Assembly: GCA_028752905.1 (NCBI GenBank)
Contig: JAQNBH010000015.1
Span: 38,365,988 to 38,429,987 of the forward strand
Length of the DNA: 64,000 bases
Direction: 5' to 3'
DNA from: Cladorhizidae sp. MBARI D1340-BT2
Taxonomy: Eukaryota; Porifera; Demospongiae; Poecilosclerida; Cladorhizidae
Shown here piece by piece: positions 1-20,900 of this stretch (its first letter is position 1; every line of letters begins with the position of its first letter). The translations under genes and the position numbers were made by a program. The notes beneath the pieces were generated by a model. The model had not been told where the DNA came from. It saw nothing but the letters and a program-made list of their open reading frames with translations, and searched no databases.

Positions 1-40
1 AAGACTGTGGTCAGTGGCAGCAACAATTCCCTCTGCAGCA

Positions 41-590
41 GCCAACCAAGGCATCACGACACTTCACAGTCCCCAGAGTCTACTGCTAGGAAGGTTTGGT
101 GCTGAGCATGAGCCAACCAAGGCATCACGACACTTCACAGTCCCAGAGTCTACTGCTGGGAAGGTTCGGTGCTGAGCATGAGCCAACCAAGGCATCAAGA
201 CACTTCACAGTCCCCAGAGTCTACTGCTGGGAAGGTTCGGTGCTGAGCATGAGCCAACCAAGGCATCACGTCACTTCACAGTCCCAGAGTCTACTGCTGG
301 GAAGGTTCGGTGCTGAGCATGAGCCAACCAAGGCATCATGACACTTCACAGTCCCCAGAGTCTACTGCTAGGAAGGTTCGGTGCTGAACATGAGCCAACC
401 AAGGCATCACGACACTTCACAGTCTCCACAGTCTACTGCTGGGAAGGTTTGGTGCTGAGGATAAGCCAACCAAGGCATCATGACACTTCACAGTCCTAGA
501 GTCTCTGCTAGGAAGGTTTGGTTCTGAGCATGATGAGCCAACCAAGGCATCATGACACCTCACAGTCCTAGAGTCAACTGCCGATCTCCT
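41..590. repeat. 70-71 bp tandem repeat, about 8 copies
   Basis: The word GCCAACCAAGGCATC recurs at 41, 112, 182, 253, 323, 394, 465 and 537, a spacing of 70-72 bp. Copies differ by a few substitutions and single-base indels, so no reading frame is kept through the array. Each unit contains a CACAGTCC..AGAGTC segment that resembles a 3' splice site. Confidence 0.9.
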
Positions 591-651
591 GAAGAAGCAG
601 TACATGGCAGAGTTAAATGGTGAGCACCAGAACAGGGTAGAGATTCCAGAG
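572..651 (+). CDS. Possible short exon after the 70-bp array (unidentified)
   Basis: A CACAGTCCTAG acceptor-like sequence precedes an open stretch that reads STADLLKKQYMAELNGEH and continues to ..VEIPE, then a GAG|GTGAGA donor. The peptide is charged and helical in character and has normal composition, unlike the neighbouring repeats. It is 80 nt long, and no partner exon was found inside the window. I do not recognise a family. The acceptor lies in the last repeat unit, so it could also be a chance reading. Confidence 0.22.
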
Positions 652-740
652 GTGAGAAGTATTCCTACAAAAGAATGTGGTCGTCTGCTTTTACTTGACA
701 CTCTGCATGTTCAGGTGAGAGAATACGCAATGCAATCTAA

Positions 741-1035
741 CAATGCTCATCATGTCATCACCATGATGTAGCACTAGGATCATGATGACATCAGCATGAT
801 GTAGCACTAGGATCATGATGTCATCACCATGATGTAGCACTAGGATCATGATGTCATCACCATGATGTAGCACTAGGATCATGATGTCATCATCATGATG
901 TAGCACTAGGATCATGATGTCATCACCATGACGTAGCACGAGGATCATGATGTCATCACCATGATGTACACTAGGATCATGATGTCATCATCATGATGTA
1001 GCACTAGGATCATGATGTCATCACTATGATGAGCG
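741..1035. repeat. 33-bp tandem repeat, about 8 copies
   Basis: GATGTAGCACTAGGATCATG recurs every 33 bp (11 codons), giving an open but repetitive minus-strand reading (ILVLHHGDDIM units). It is a minisatellite rather than a gene. Confidence 0.9.
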
Positions 1036-1084
1036 GGTTTTTTTATCTCCTTAATGAACCTCAGTTGGTAATGAATTACAAGAA

Positions 1085-1165
1085 TTTTCTCAATAAAATT
1101 AATTCTGTCTGTTTTGGCTAGAACTCTGTCTATGTTTTGGCTAGATGCTCTAGCTTTCATCAGAA
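1085..1165 (-). other. Dispersed CTGATGA...AAAC motif, copy 1
   Basis: On the minus strand CTGATGAAAGCTAGAGCATC is followed by TAGCCAAAAC. This is the most diverged of four copies in the window (others at 34.8, 35.3 and 42.6 kb). The arms GCTAG and CTAGC can pair. It probably marks the terminus of an old mobile element. Confidence 0.45.
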
Positions 1166-1448
1166 ATAGTCTAGAGTAAATTTCAGGTTGTTATAGAGTT
1201 GTAATAATTATTATTAACTTTGATTACATCCACCAAAGTTGCCAATTTGATTGGAGCCAAGATTTTGGTTTTGAAGGGTTAATGAAATTCATAACTGAAT
1301 GCCTGAAGCAGGTTGCCAGATATTGACACGGGGCTCCGCCTTATTTATAGGTTGCTATATGACATTCTCGCAGGACCTTGATTTGGGGGAGTAGCCTATT
1401 TTTGATAACACATGACAGAAATAGTTTTCAAAATAAAAAAGGGGGAAA

Positions 1449-1655
1449 ACTGCCAGTGTCATGACTCTGTTGTCACCTACTTAATTGGGTGTAACTACAG
1501 GGCATATTAATATTATTGCCAGTGTCATGACTCTGTTGTCACCTACTTAATTGGGTGTAACTACAGGGGCATATTAATATTATTGCCAGAGTCATGACTC
1601 TGTTGTCCCCTACTTAATTGGGTAACTATAGGGGCATATTAATATTATTGGGTAA
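1449..1655. repeat. About 68-bp unit repeated three times
   Basis: GCCAGTGTCATGACTCTGTT followed by a CATATTAATATTATT tail appears three times between 1450 and 1650, with small indels. Confidence 0.85.
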
Positions 1656-2537
1656 CTTGCTTACTCTCCAATAGATTAAGTTTTGTCTGCAGTTCCAGTA
1701 GTTTAGGCATGACGATGCTGAGGATGTTGTCGCCATCATCACTAGCATCAATGTGTTGAGGCAGGAGAGCAGCTAGGTTGTCCGAGTCCAGCTTACCCTG
1801 TAGCCTGGTCTATGAGGAAGAGTATGATATCTTATGATAGTCTCTTGTATTCATCACATGCAGAGCTAATATCGACCTTGACATCAGGGAGGCTATCACA
1901 GACATAGGAAAGAGGAACACCTCTCTCAGTATATTCAGTATCGTACAAGAGTTAAATATTGGCAGATAGTGACTAACAGAAGAATTCCCAGTAGAAATAT
2001 TCACTGAGTTTGTAGCACATATTGGAAAGTAGAACATGCTCCACTTGTACCTATTCATGGATTGGATCCAAAATGGGGAATATTAAACCACTTTAAGATA
2101 TCTTGCTATACGGTACACCAAGTGTACCCAACAGTTACACACCAGCATTCAGGGGCGGATCCAGGAATTAGAAAGAGTGAGGGCACACAAAGATAGTTTG
2201 TTGAGGGGAAATTGATGTTAGAGTTCATTAGACAGGGAGGGAGAGGTAAAGGAAATAGTACAACCAGAGTTAACATAACTGTATGTTTGAGGAAGAAAAT
2301 GTTCGAAGGGTGTTGGTTCTAGTAGCATTCATCTTGGATAGTGTCTAGCAAATTCTTCTACTATTTGTTTGGGAGTAATTTTCATATCATGATTGCAAAA
2401 TAACTTTTGCCAATCCTTGAGCTGTAGTACTTTTTTCACCTTGAATCAAACTGTCATTTCTGCTGGTGAGCCACAGGCACTGATGGAGGGTGTCACTGTG
2501 TCAGTGATGCCCCCAACGTTGAGGGGGTCTACATTGA
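1656..2537. other. Non-coding stretch, no gene seen
   Basis: Low-complexity, AT-rich sequence. A minus-strand open stretch at 1810-2058 shows no splice signals, domain or conserved motif, and I do not regard it as coding. Confidence 0.4.
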
Positions 2538-2900
2538 CTTGAAGTAGCTACGGGGTTAAATTGTCAGATTACTCAGTGGAAGTAGCTATGGTGGTTAAAT
2601 TGTCAGCTAACTCAGTGGAAGTAACTACAGGGGTTAAATTGTCAGCTAACTCAGTGGAAGTAGCTACAGGGGTTAAATTGTCTGCTAACTCAGTGGAAGT
2701 AACTACAGGGGTTAAATTGTCAGCTAACTCAGTGGAAGTAGCTACAGGGGTTAAATTGTTAGATTACTCAGTGGAAGTAGCTACGGGGGTTAAATTGTTA
2801 GATTACTCAGTGGAAGTAGCTATAGGGGTTAAATTGTCATTATACTCAGTGGAAGTAGCTACGGGGGTTAAATTGTCAGATTACTCGGAATTTGAAGTAT
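2538..2900. repeat. 39-bp tandem repeat, about 9 copies
   Basis: AACTCAGTGGAAGTAGCTAC recurs every 39 bp. As 39 is 13 codons, the plus strand stays open across the array (SVEVATGVKLSAN units, 2561-2995). The peptide is purely repeat-derived and has no flanking domain. Confidence 0.9.
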
Positions 2901-4218
2901 CCACCTGGCTGTCATATGGATTGAAGATGCAAAACCATGATACAGTTTTACTATCTCATCAGCAATTACCTGCTAGTGTCAGAGAAAAACTGTAATTTCA
3001 TACACCTGGCACTTTTTCTGGCAGCTGGTCCCTGAATACAAGATCTCTTTGCCATGACAAATTTTATGCTTTGCAGAAAAAGCTGGAGCCAGGCAGAGAA
3101 CTTCTGATCTTGAAACAGATGCAGCTGAGCATGTGCTCTCATGTAAAACTGTTAATTGCTTGAATGAAAGAGTGGGGTGGCACGTGCTAGGGCTGAATCA
3201 AACATGTGCTAAACATTTATGCCATAATTAGTGCTATGCAAGTTGTGTTTTCGTGCAATGCTGCAATGGCTGCCCTATTATGCCTATAATGATTTAAAAA
3301 TTATTAACAATATATAATTAATGTTTGTTAAACTGTCCTCCAGTGAACCATTTTGCATTGCCTTGGAGGAAGCATTAAGCATAGAAAATATTCTTTCGGC
3401 AGTTGGCTAAGCAAGGTTCCAGAAGTGGACATTTCTGGGAAGTAGATGACCAGTTGGGAAAGTGGTGCTTCCCCCAGTCCAGTCATCTATCTATCTCTGG
3501 TCATCTGTTTTTACCATATAGGCTTCCTTTAATCCAGTGATGGTAGAAGGTTTGTTCATGCAGGAATGGTGGTCAGGGCAACCACATCTGTAGCTGAAGG
3601 TTGCAAGGTATTAACTTTAAGGGAAAACAATCTAAAAACATTTCAAGGGAGATGCAGAGGCTAGACCAAATCTGTCTTGAAAAGAACCAATTCCATCCTC
3701 ACACAGTTCCTACGTACTAGATGCATAGCTGATTACCTAAAGCAAGAGGACATGCAATGTTCTGCATATTTGGATGGTGAGACTGGCCTGTATTATAGCT
3801 CTAAAAAGCTCTTCGGAACATTCACCCTCTGTAAGGGAGAACTTTTGGCTCCTTCAATCCCCATGACTTCCATTTTTCCGGGTTAACATAATAATCCTCT
3901 TTCTTACACGCTCAGATTTCTTTGGTGCTTTTTAAGAAGTGATGCAACTACTGGCCAACTGATGTCATCTTCTGAGTTTTCTGAAAAGGAGGTAATTTTT
4001 TTTTTACTGTCTCCAGTGTCATGACAGCTAGTACTACCAGCAGTGTTATCAGTATACTGGTCAACTAAAATATAATATTAAGCATGTGATGGATTATATG
4101 CATGTCATGGTACTGGTATATATATATATATATATACAACCAAGGAGCGAGCAGGCTATATACATTCATCCTTCAGTCATTGGCAATTTGAAGAAAATAT
4201 ATCACATGATGCCAATAC
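2901..4218. other. Non-coding stretch with a TA microsatellite; possible hidden exons
   Basis: No convincing gene. (TA)n lies at about 4117-4136. Remaining 3' exons of the QRICH2-like gene would be expected here or further left on the minus strand. One weak candidate near 3913-3992 (minus) reads ENSEDDISWPVVASLLKKH between a TTTTCAG acceptor and a GTAAGA donor. It cannot be tied to the gene. Confidence 0.3.
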
Positions 4219-11761
<7,543 letters not shown>

Positions 11762-11941
11762 TGCATTACCATTGACATGACCTAAACTGCCTTTAGAGTT
11801 TCTGTAACTATAGAAACAGTTGGTAACCGCGCCCCAGGTCCGGCCTAATTTTGGGGCGGAACCACACCCCACTTTTACGGTTACAGGACGAGGCTTCAGG
11901 AATTTTATGGGCGTGGTTTTGCAGGTGCACGTGGTGACGCA
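11762..11941. promoter_or_regulatory. Divergent (bidirectional) promoter, QRICH2-like gene / ZNRD2
   Basis: Only 180 bp separates the two opposite start codons (11761 minus, 11942 plus). The interval is richer in G+C than its surroundings and has a GGGGCGG GC-box-like site at 11853-11859 and no clear TATA box. Both transcripts probably start here. Confidence 0.6.
11804..11817. promoter_or_regulatory. RFX X-box-like site
   Basis: GTAACTATAGAAAC fits the RFX X-box consensus (RYYNYYATRRNRAC) with one mismatch. It lies 43 bp upstream of the QRICH2-like start codon. X-boxes near start sites are typical of ciliary genes, which agrees with the proposed flagellar role. A single degenerate match can occur by chance. 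Confidence 0.4.
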
Positions 11942-14900
11942 ATGGAGACAGACTTTAGTGATGCCGAGAAGAAAGTCTGGGAAGAAAAGAGAAGAGAGCA
12001 GGATAAGCTCTCCAGTGAGATGGGGGAGTACCTGTTAAAGGGCTATAGAATGCTGGATTCGTACTGTGATAAATGCGGGGTAGGTGAAGCTAACAATTAA
12101 CGTTTAAACGTCGTAGTGTTGCTATTTGCCTGGTACACAGTTTATGCCCTAATGAAAATTGGAAGGAGTCGGGTAACACATTACCAGTACCTCCTTGTGG
12201 AAGGCTTACAGGGGGTTTGATGGAAAGTAGTGCCTCACCTACTGGGATTTGATACTTTTTGTATCGCCCTAGTCTGCTGTAGGGACCCGCAGGCCGTTTA
12301 TTTTCCTTATCCTTGGGGGGGGGGGGGGGGGGGGGGGGGGGGAACAAGAGGAAAAACAGAAAAAGGTGTCTCTATCATATGCAACTTGAGTGAACTATAG
12401 TTTTATGACAATTATATTGGCACTGTTCGCATCTACATTCCCATTCATGTGGAAAGGGAAAAGGCTAAGTTTTAATTATCCACTAGCAACACAAACTGCC
12501 TCGCTTCTGGAGAAGAACACACTAAAGTAACCACCAGCTAGCTGCTAGACGCTCCATGTTATCCATCGCTGCACTTGCAAAGAGTTGTTCTATTGTGGTT
12601 GTATGTGCTGTCATAGCAATGCTATTCTGGCCTGCCCCAAAGATGAGATGTAGTATGCCAGAGTAGTACCACTCCTCTGGCTTTGTGTAACTTCACTGTT
12701 GAACAGCTTGCAGGATGAGCTAGTTCTTCGGGGCAGCTGCTGGCAGGTTGTCCAGCAGGATGAGCTAGCTCTTTGGGACAGCTAGCTCTTCGGGGTAGCT
12801 GCTGGGAGCTTGTTTATTCCATTGATCAGCTATCCAGTATACATTCACTATGCCCCCTCAAACATTCACTATGCCCCCTGACTGCTTAGCAGTTGGTTTG
12901 TATATTAATGTCAGGAGGGTAGTATTGGTGTTTGACCCGGTATTGCACGTGCATGAGTGTGACTCAGCTTGCCCTGGTATTGCACGTGCATGAGTGTGAC
13001 TCAGCTTGCCCTGGTATTGCACGTGCATGAGTGTGACTCGGCTTGCCCTGGTATTGCACGTGCATGAGTGTGACTCAGCTTGCCCTGGTATTGCACGTGC
13101 ATGAGTGTGACTCAGCTTGCCCTGGTATTGCACGTGCATGAGTGTGACTCAGCTTGCCCTGGTATTGCACATGCATGAGTGTGACTCAGCTTGCCCTGGT
13201 ATTGCACGTGCATGAGTGTGACTCAGCTTGCCCTGGTATTGCACGTGCATGAGTGTGACTCAGCTGCCCTGGTATTGCACGTGCATGAGTGTGACTCAGC
13301 TTGCCCTGGTATTGCACGTGCATGAGTGTGACTGAGCTTGCCCTGGTATTGCACGTGCATGAGTGTGACTCAGCTTGCCCTGGTATTGTACGTGCATGAG
13401 TGTGACTCAGCTTGCCCTGGTATTGCACGTGCATGAGTGTGACTCAGCTTGCCCTGGTATTGCACGTGCATGAGTGTGACTCAGCTTGCCCTGGTATTGT
13501 ACATGCATGAGTGTGACTCAGCTTGCCCTGGTATTACACATGCATGAGTGTGACTCAGCTTGCCCTGGTATTGCACGTGCATGAGTGTGACTCAGCTTGC
13601 CCTGGTATTGCATGTTCATGAGTAAGCTTGCCCTGGTATTGCACGTGCATGAGTGTGACTCAGCTGCCCTGGTATTGCACGTGCATGAGTGTGACTCAGC
13701 TTGCCCTGGTATTGCACGTGCATGAGTGTGACTTAGCTTGCCCTGGTATTGCATGGCATGAGTGTGACTCAGCTTGCCCTGGTATTGCATGCACATGCAT
13801 GAGTGTGACTCAGCTTGCCCTGGTATTGCACGTGCATGAGTGTGACTCAGCTTGCCCTGGTATTGCACGTGCATGAGTGTGACTCAGCTTGCCCTGGTAT
13901 TGCACGTGCATGAGTGTGACTCAGCTTGCCCTGGTATTGCACGTGCATGAGTGTGACTCAGCTTGCCCTGGTATTGCACATGCATGAGTGTGACTCAGCT
14001 TGCCCTGGTATTGCACGTGCATGAGTGTGACTCAGCTTGCCCTGGTATTGCACGTGCATGAGTGTGACTCAGCTTGCCCTGGTATTGCACGTGCATGAGT
14101 GTGACTCAGCTTGCCCTGGTATTGTACATGCATGAGTGTGACTCAGCTTGCCCTGGTATTGCACGTGCATGAGTGTGACTCAGCTTGCCCTGGTATTGCA
14201 CGTGCATGAGTATGACTCAGCTTGCCCTGGTATTGCATGCATGAGTGTGACTGAGCTTGCCCTGGTATTGCACGTGCATGAGTGTGACTCAGCTTGCCCT
14301 GGTATTGCACGTGCATGAGTGTGACTCAGCTTGCCCTGGTATTGCACGTGCATGAGTGTGACTCAGCTTGCCCTGGTATTACACGTGCATGAGTGTGACT
14401 CAGCTTGCCCTGGTAGTGCACATGCATGAGTGTGACTCAGCTTGCCCTGGTATTGCACGTGCATGAGTGTGACTCAGCTTGCCCTGGTATTGCACGTGCA
14501 TGAGTGTGACTCAGCTTGCCCTGGTATTGCATGGCATGAGTGTGACTCAGCTTGCCCTGGTATTGCACATGCATGAGTGTGACTCAGCTTGCCCTGGTAT
14601 TGCACGTGCATGAGTGTGACTCAGCTTGCCCTGGTAGTGCACATGCATGAGTGTGACTCAGCTTGCCCTGGTATTGCACGTGCATGAGTGTGACTCAGCT
14701 TGCCCTGGTATTGCACATGCATGAGTGTGACTCAGCTTGCCCTGGTATTGCATGTGCATGAGTGTGACTCAGCTTGCCCTGGTATTGCACGTGCATGAGT
14801 GTGACTCAGCTTGCCCTGGTATTACACGTGCATGAGTGTGACTCAGCTTGCCCTGGTATTGCACGTGCATGAGTGTGACTCAGCTTGCCCTGGTATTGCA

Positions 14901-17900
14901 CATGCATGAGTGTGACTCAGCTTGCCCTGGTATTGCATGTGCATGAGTGTGACTCAGCTTGCCCTGGTATTGCACGTGCATGAGTGTGACTCAGCTTGCC
15001 CTGGTATTGCACGTGCATGAGTGTGACTCAGCTTGCCCTGGTATTACACATGCATGAGTGTGACTCAGCTTGCCCTGGTATTGCATGCATGAGTGTGACT
15101 CAGCTTGCCCTGGTATTGCACGTGCATGAGTGTGACTCAGCTTGCCCTGGTATTGCACGTGCATGAGTGTGACTCAGCTTGCCCTGGTATTGCACGTGCA
15201 TGAGTGTGACTCAGCTTGCCCTGGTATTGCACGTGCATGAGTGTGACTCAGCTTGCCCTGGTATTGCACGTGCATGAGTGTGACTGAGCTTGCCCTGGTA
15301 TTGCATGTTCATGAGTAAGCTTGCCCTGGTATTGCACGTGCATGAGTGTGACTCAGCTTGCCCTGGTATTGCATGCATGAGTGTGACTCAGCTTGCCCTG
15401 GTATTGCACGTGCATGAGTGTGACTCAGCTTGCCCTGGTATTGCACGTGCATGAGTGTGACTCAGCTTGCCCTGGTATTGCACGTGCATGAGTGTGACTC
15501 AGCTTGCCCTGGTATTGCACGTGCATGAGTGTGACTCAGCTTGCCCTGGTATTGCACGTGCATGAGTGTGACTCAGCTTGCCCTGGTATTGCACGTGCAT
15601 GAGTGTGACTCAGCTTGCCCTGGTATTGCACGTGCATGAGTGTGACTCAGCTTGCCCTGGTATTGCACGTGCATGAGTGTGACTCAGCTTGCCCTGGTAT
15701 TGCACATGCATGAGTGTGACTCAGCTTGCCCTGGTATTGCACGTGCATGAGTGTGACTCAGCTTGCCCTGGTATTACACGTGCATGAGTGTGACTCAGCT
15801 TGCCCTGGTATAGCACGTGCATGAGTGTGACTCAGCTTGCCCTGGTATAGCACATGCATGAGTGTGACTCAGCTTGCCCTGGTATTGCATGCACATGCAT
15901 GAGTGTGACTCAGCTTGCCCTGGTATTGCACGTGCATGAGTGTGACTCAGCTTGCCCTGGTATTGCACGTGCATGAGTGTGACTCAGCTTGCCCTGGTAT
16001 TGCACGTGCATGAGTGTGACTCAGCTTGCCCTGGTATTGCACATGCATGAGTGTGACTCAGCTTGCCCTGGTATTGCATGCACATGCATGAGTGTGACTC
16101 AGCTTGCCCTGGTATTGCACGTGCATGAGTGTGACTCAGCTTGCCCTGGTATTGCACGTGCATGAGTGTGACTCAGCTTGCCCTGGTATTGCACGTGCAT
16201 GAGTGTGACTCAGCTTGCCCTGGTATTGCACGTGCATGAGTGTGACTCAGCTTGCCCTGGTATTGCACGTGCATGAGTGTGACTCAGCTTGCCCTGGTAT
16301 TGCACGTGCATGAGTATGACTCAGCTTGCCCTGGTATTGCACGTGCATGAGTATGACTCAGCTTGCCCTGGTATTGCACGTGCATGAGTATGACTCAGCT
16401 TGCCCTGGTAGTGCACGTGCATGAGTGTGACTCAGCTTGCCCTGGTATTGCACGTGCATGAGTATGACTCAGCTTGCCCTGGTATTGCACGTGCATGAGT
16501 GTGACTCAGCTTGCCCTGGTATTACACGTGCATGAGTGTGACTCAGCTTGCCCTGGTATTGCACGTGCATGAGTGTGACTCAGCTTGCCCTGGTATTGCA
16601 CGTGCATGAGTGTGACTCAGCTTGCCCACGTGCATGAGTGTGACTCAGCTTGCCCACGTGCATGAGTGTGACTCAGCTTGCCCTGGTATTGCACGTGCAT
16701 GAGTGTGACTTAGCTTGCCCTGGTATTGCACGTGCATGAGTGTGACTCAGCTTGCCCTGGTATTGCACGTGCATGAGTGTGACTCAGCTTGCCCTGGTAT
16801 TACACATGCATGAGTGTGACTCAGCTTGCCCTGGTATTGCACGTGCATGAGTGTGACTGAGCTTGCCCTGGTATTGCACGTGCATGAGTGTGACTCAGCT
16901 TGCCCTGGTATTGCACGTGCATGAGTGTGACTCAGCTTGCCCTGGTATTGCACGTGCATGAGTGTGACTGAGCTTGCCCTGGTATTGCACGTGCATGAGT
17001 GTGACTCAGCTTGCCCTGGTATTGCACGTGCATGAGTGTGACTCAGCTTGCCCTGGTATTGCACGTGCATGAGTATGACTCAGCTTGCCCTGGTATTGCA
17101 CGTGCATGAGTGTGACTCAGCTTGCCCTGGTATTGCACGTGCATGAGTGTGACTCAGCTTGCCCTGGTATTGCACGTGCATGAGTGTGACTCAGCTTGCC
17201 CTGGTATTGCACGTGCATGAGTGTGACTCAGCTTGCCCTGGTATTGCACGTGCATGAGTATGACTCAGCTTGCCCTGGTATTGCATGCATGAGTGTGACT
17301 CAGCTTGCCCTGGTATTGCACATGCATGAGTGTGACTCAGCTTGCCCTGGTATTGCACGTGCATGAGTATGACTCAGCTTGCCCTGGTATTGCACGTGCA
17401 TGAGTGTGACTCAGCTTGCCCTGGTATTGCACGTGCATGAGTGTGACTCAGCTTGCCCTGGTATTGCACGTGCATGAGTGTGACTCAGCTTGCCCTGGTA
17501 TTGCACGTGCATGAGTGTGACTCAGCTTGCCCTGGTATTGCACGTGCATGAGTGTGACTCAGCTTGCCCTGGTATTGCATGTGCATGAGTGTGACTCAGC
17601 TTGCCCTGGTATTGCACATGCATGAGTGTGACTCAGCTTGCCCTGGTATTGCACGTGCATGAGTGTGACTCAGCTTGCCCTGGTATTGCACGTGCATGAG
17701 TGTGACTCAGCTTGCCCTGGTATTGCACGTGCATGAGTATGACTCAGCTTGCCCTGGTATTGCACGTGCATGAGTGTGACTCAGCTTGCCCTGGTATTGC
17801 ACGTGCATGAGTGTGACTCAGCTTGCCCTGGTATTGCACGTGCATGAGTGTGACTGAGCTTGCCCTGGTATTGCACGTGCATGAGTGTGACTCAGCTTGC

Positions 17901-20900
17901 CCTGGTATTGCACGTGCATGAGTGTGACTCAGCTTGCCCTGGTATTGCACGTGCATGAGTGTGACTGAGCTTGCCCTGGTATTGCACGTGCATGAGTGTG
18001 GACTCAGCTTGCCCTGGTATTGCACGTGCATGAGTGTGACTCAGCTTGCCCTGGTATTGCATGCACGTGCATGAGTGTGACTCAGCTTGCCCTGGTATTG
18101 CACATGCATGAGTGTGACTCAGCTTGCCCTGGTATTGCACGTGCATGAGTGTGACTCAGCTTGCCCTGGTATTGCACGTGCATGAGTGTGACTCAGCTTG
18201 CCCTGGTATTGCACATGCATGAGTATGACTCAGCTTGCCCTGGTATTGCACGTGCATGAGTATGACTCAGCTTGCCCTGGTATTGCACATGCATGAGTGT
18301 GACTCAGCTTGCCCTGGTATTGCACGTGCATGAGTGTGACTCAGCTTGCCCTGGTATTGTACATGCATGAGTGTGACTCAGCTTGCCCTGGTATTGCATG
18401 CACGTGCATGAGTGTGACTCAGCTTGCCCTGGTATTGCACATGCATGAGTGTGACTCAGCTTGCCCTGGTATTGCACATGCATGAGTGTGGACTCAGCTT
18501 GCCCTGGTATTGCACGTGCATGAGTGTGACTCAGCTTGCCCTGGTATTGCATGCACGTGCATGAGTGTGACTCAGCTTGCCCTGGTATTGCACATGCATG
18601 AGTGTGACTCAGCTTGCCCTGGTATTGCACGTGCATGAGTATGACTCAGCTTGCCCTGGTATTGCACATGCATGAGTGTGACTCAGCTTGCCCTGGTATT
18701 GCACGTGCATGAGTGTGACTCAGCTTGCCCTGGTATTGCACGTGCATGAGTATGACTCAGCTTGCCCTGGTATTACACATGCATGAGTGTGACTCAGCTT
18801 GCCCTGGTATTGCACGTGCATGAGTGTGACTCAGCTTGCCCTGGTATTGCACGTGCATGAGTGTGACTCAGCTTGCCCTGGTATTGCACGTGCATGAGTG
18901 TGACTCAGCTTGCCCTGGTATTGCACGTGCATGAGTATGACTGAGCTTGCCCTGGTATTGCACGTGCATGAGTGTGACTCAGCTTGCCCTGGTATTGCAC
19001 GTGCATGAGTGTGACTAAGCTTGCCCTGGTATTGCACGTGCATGAGTGTGACTCAGCTTGCCCTGGTATTGCACGTGCATGAGTGTGACTCAGCTTGCCC
19101 TGGTATTGCACGTGCATGAGTGTGACTCAGCTTGCCCTGGTATTGCACATGCATGAGTGTGACTCAGCTTGCCCTGGTATTGCACGTGCATGAGTGTGAC
19201 TCAGCTTGCCCTGGTATTGAACGTGCATGAGTGTGACTCAGCTTGCCCTGGTATTGCACGTGCATGAGTGTGACTCAGCTTGCCCTGGTATTGCACATGC
19301 ATGAGTGTGACTCAGCTTGCCCTGGTATTGCACATGCATGAGTGTGACTCAGCTTGCCCTGGTATTGCACGTGCATGAGTGTGACTCAGCTTGCCCTGGT
19401 ATTGCACGTGCATGAGTATGACTCAGCTTGCCCTGGTATTGTACATGCATGAGTGTGACTCAGCTTGCCCTGGTATTGCACGTGCATGAGTGTGACTCAG
19501 CTTGCCCTGGTATTGCATGCATGAGTGTGACTCAGCTTGCCCTGGTATTGCACGTGCATGAGTGTGACTCAGCTTGCCCTGGTATTGCACGTGCATGAGT
19601 GTGACTCAGCTTGCCCTGGTATTGCACATGCATGAGTGTGACTCAGCTTGCCCTGGTATTGCACGTGCATGAGTGTGACTCAGCTTGCCCTGGTATTGCA
19701 CGTGCATGAGTGTGACTCAGCTTGCCCTGGTATTGCACGTGCATGAGTGTGACTCAGCTTGCCCTGGTATTGCACGTGCATGAGTGTGACTCAGCTTGCC
19801 CTGGTATTGCACGTGCATGAGTGTGACTCAGCTTGCCCTGGTATTGCACGTGCATGAGTGTGACTCAGCTTGCCCTGGTATTGCACGTGCATGAGTGTGA
19901 CTCAGCTTGCCCTGGTATTGCACGTGCATGAGTGTGACTCAGCTTGCCCTGGTATTACACATGCATGAGTGTGACTCAGCTTGCCCTGGTATTACACATG
20001 CATGAGTGTGACTCAGCTTGCCCTGGTATTGCACGTGCATGAGTGTGACTCAGCTTGCCCTGGTAGTGCACGTGCATGAGTGTGACTCAGCTTGCCCTGG
20101 TATTGCACGTGCATGAGTGTGACTCAGCTTGCCCTGGTATTGCACGTGCATGAGTGTGACTCAGCTTGCCCTGGTATTGCACGTGCATGAGTGTGACTCA
20201 GCTTGCCCTGGTATTGCACGTGCATGAGTGTGACTCAGCTTGCCCTGGTATTGCACGTGCATGAGTGTGACTCAGCTTGCCCTGGTATTGCACATGCATG
20301 AGTGTGACTCAGCTTGCCCTGGTATTGCACGTGCATGAGTGTGACTCAGCTTGCCCTGGTATTGCACGTGCATGAGTGTGACTCAGCTTGCCCTGGTATT
20401 GTACATGCATGAGTGTGACTCAGCTTGCCCTGGTATTGCACGTGCATGAGTGTGACTCAGCTTGCCCTGGTATTGCACGTGCATGAGTGTGACTCAGCTT
20501 GCCCTGGTATTGTACATGCATGAGTGTGACTCAGCTTGCCCTGGTATTGCACGTGCATGAGTGTGACTCAGCTTGCCCTGGTATTGCACGTGCATGAGTG
20601 TGACTCAGCTTGCCCTGGTATTGCACGTGCATGAGTGTGACTCAGCTTGCCCTGGTATTGCACGTGCATGAGTGTGACTCAGCTTGCCCTGGTATTGCAC
20701 GTGCATGAGTATGACTCAGCTTGCCCTGGTATTGCACGTGCATGAGTATGACTCAGCTTGCCCTGGTATTGCACATGCATGAGTGTGACTCAGCTTGCCC
20801 TGGTATTGCATGCACATGCATGAGTGTGACTCAGCTTGCCCTGGTATTGCACGTGCATGAGTGTGACTCAGCTTGCCCTGGTATTGCACGTGCATGAGTG

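Noticed and set aside
11762..11872. 37-residue N-terminal extension of the QRICH2-like protein
   Set aside because: Family conservation begins at MADADLV; the extension covers the X-box and promoter region.
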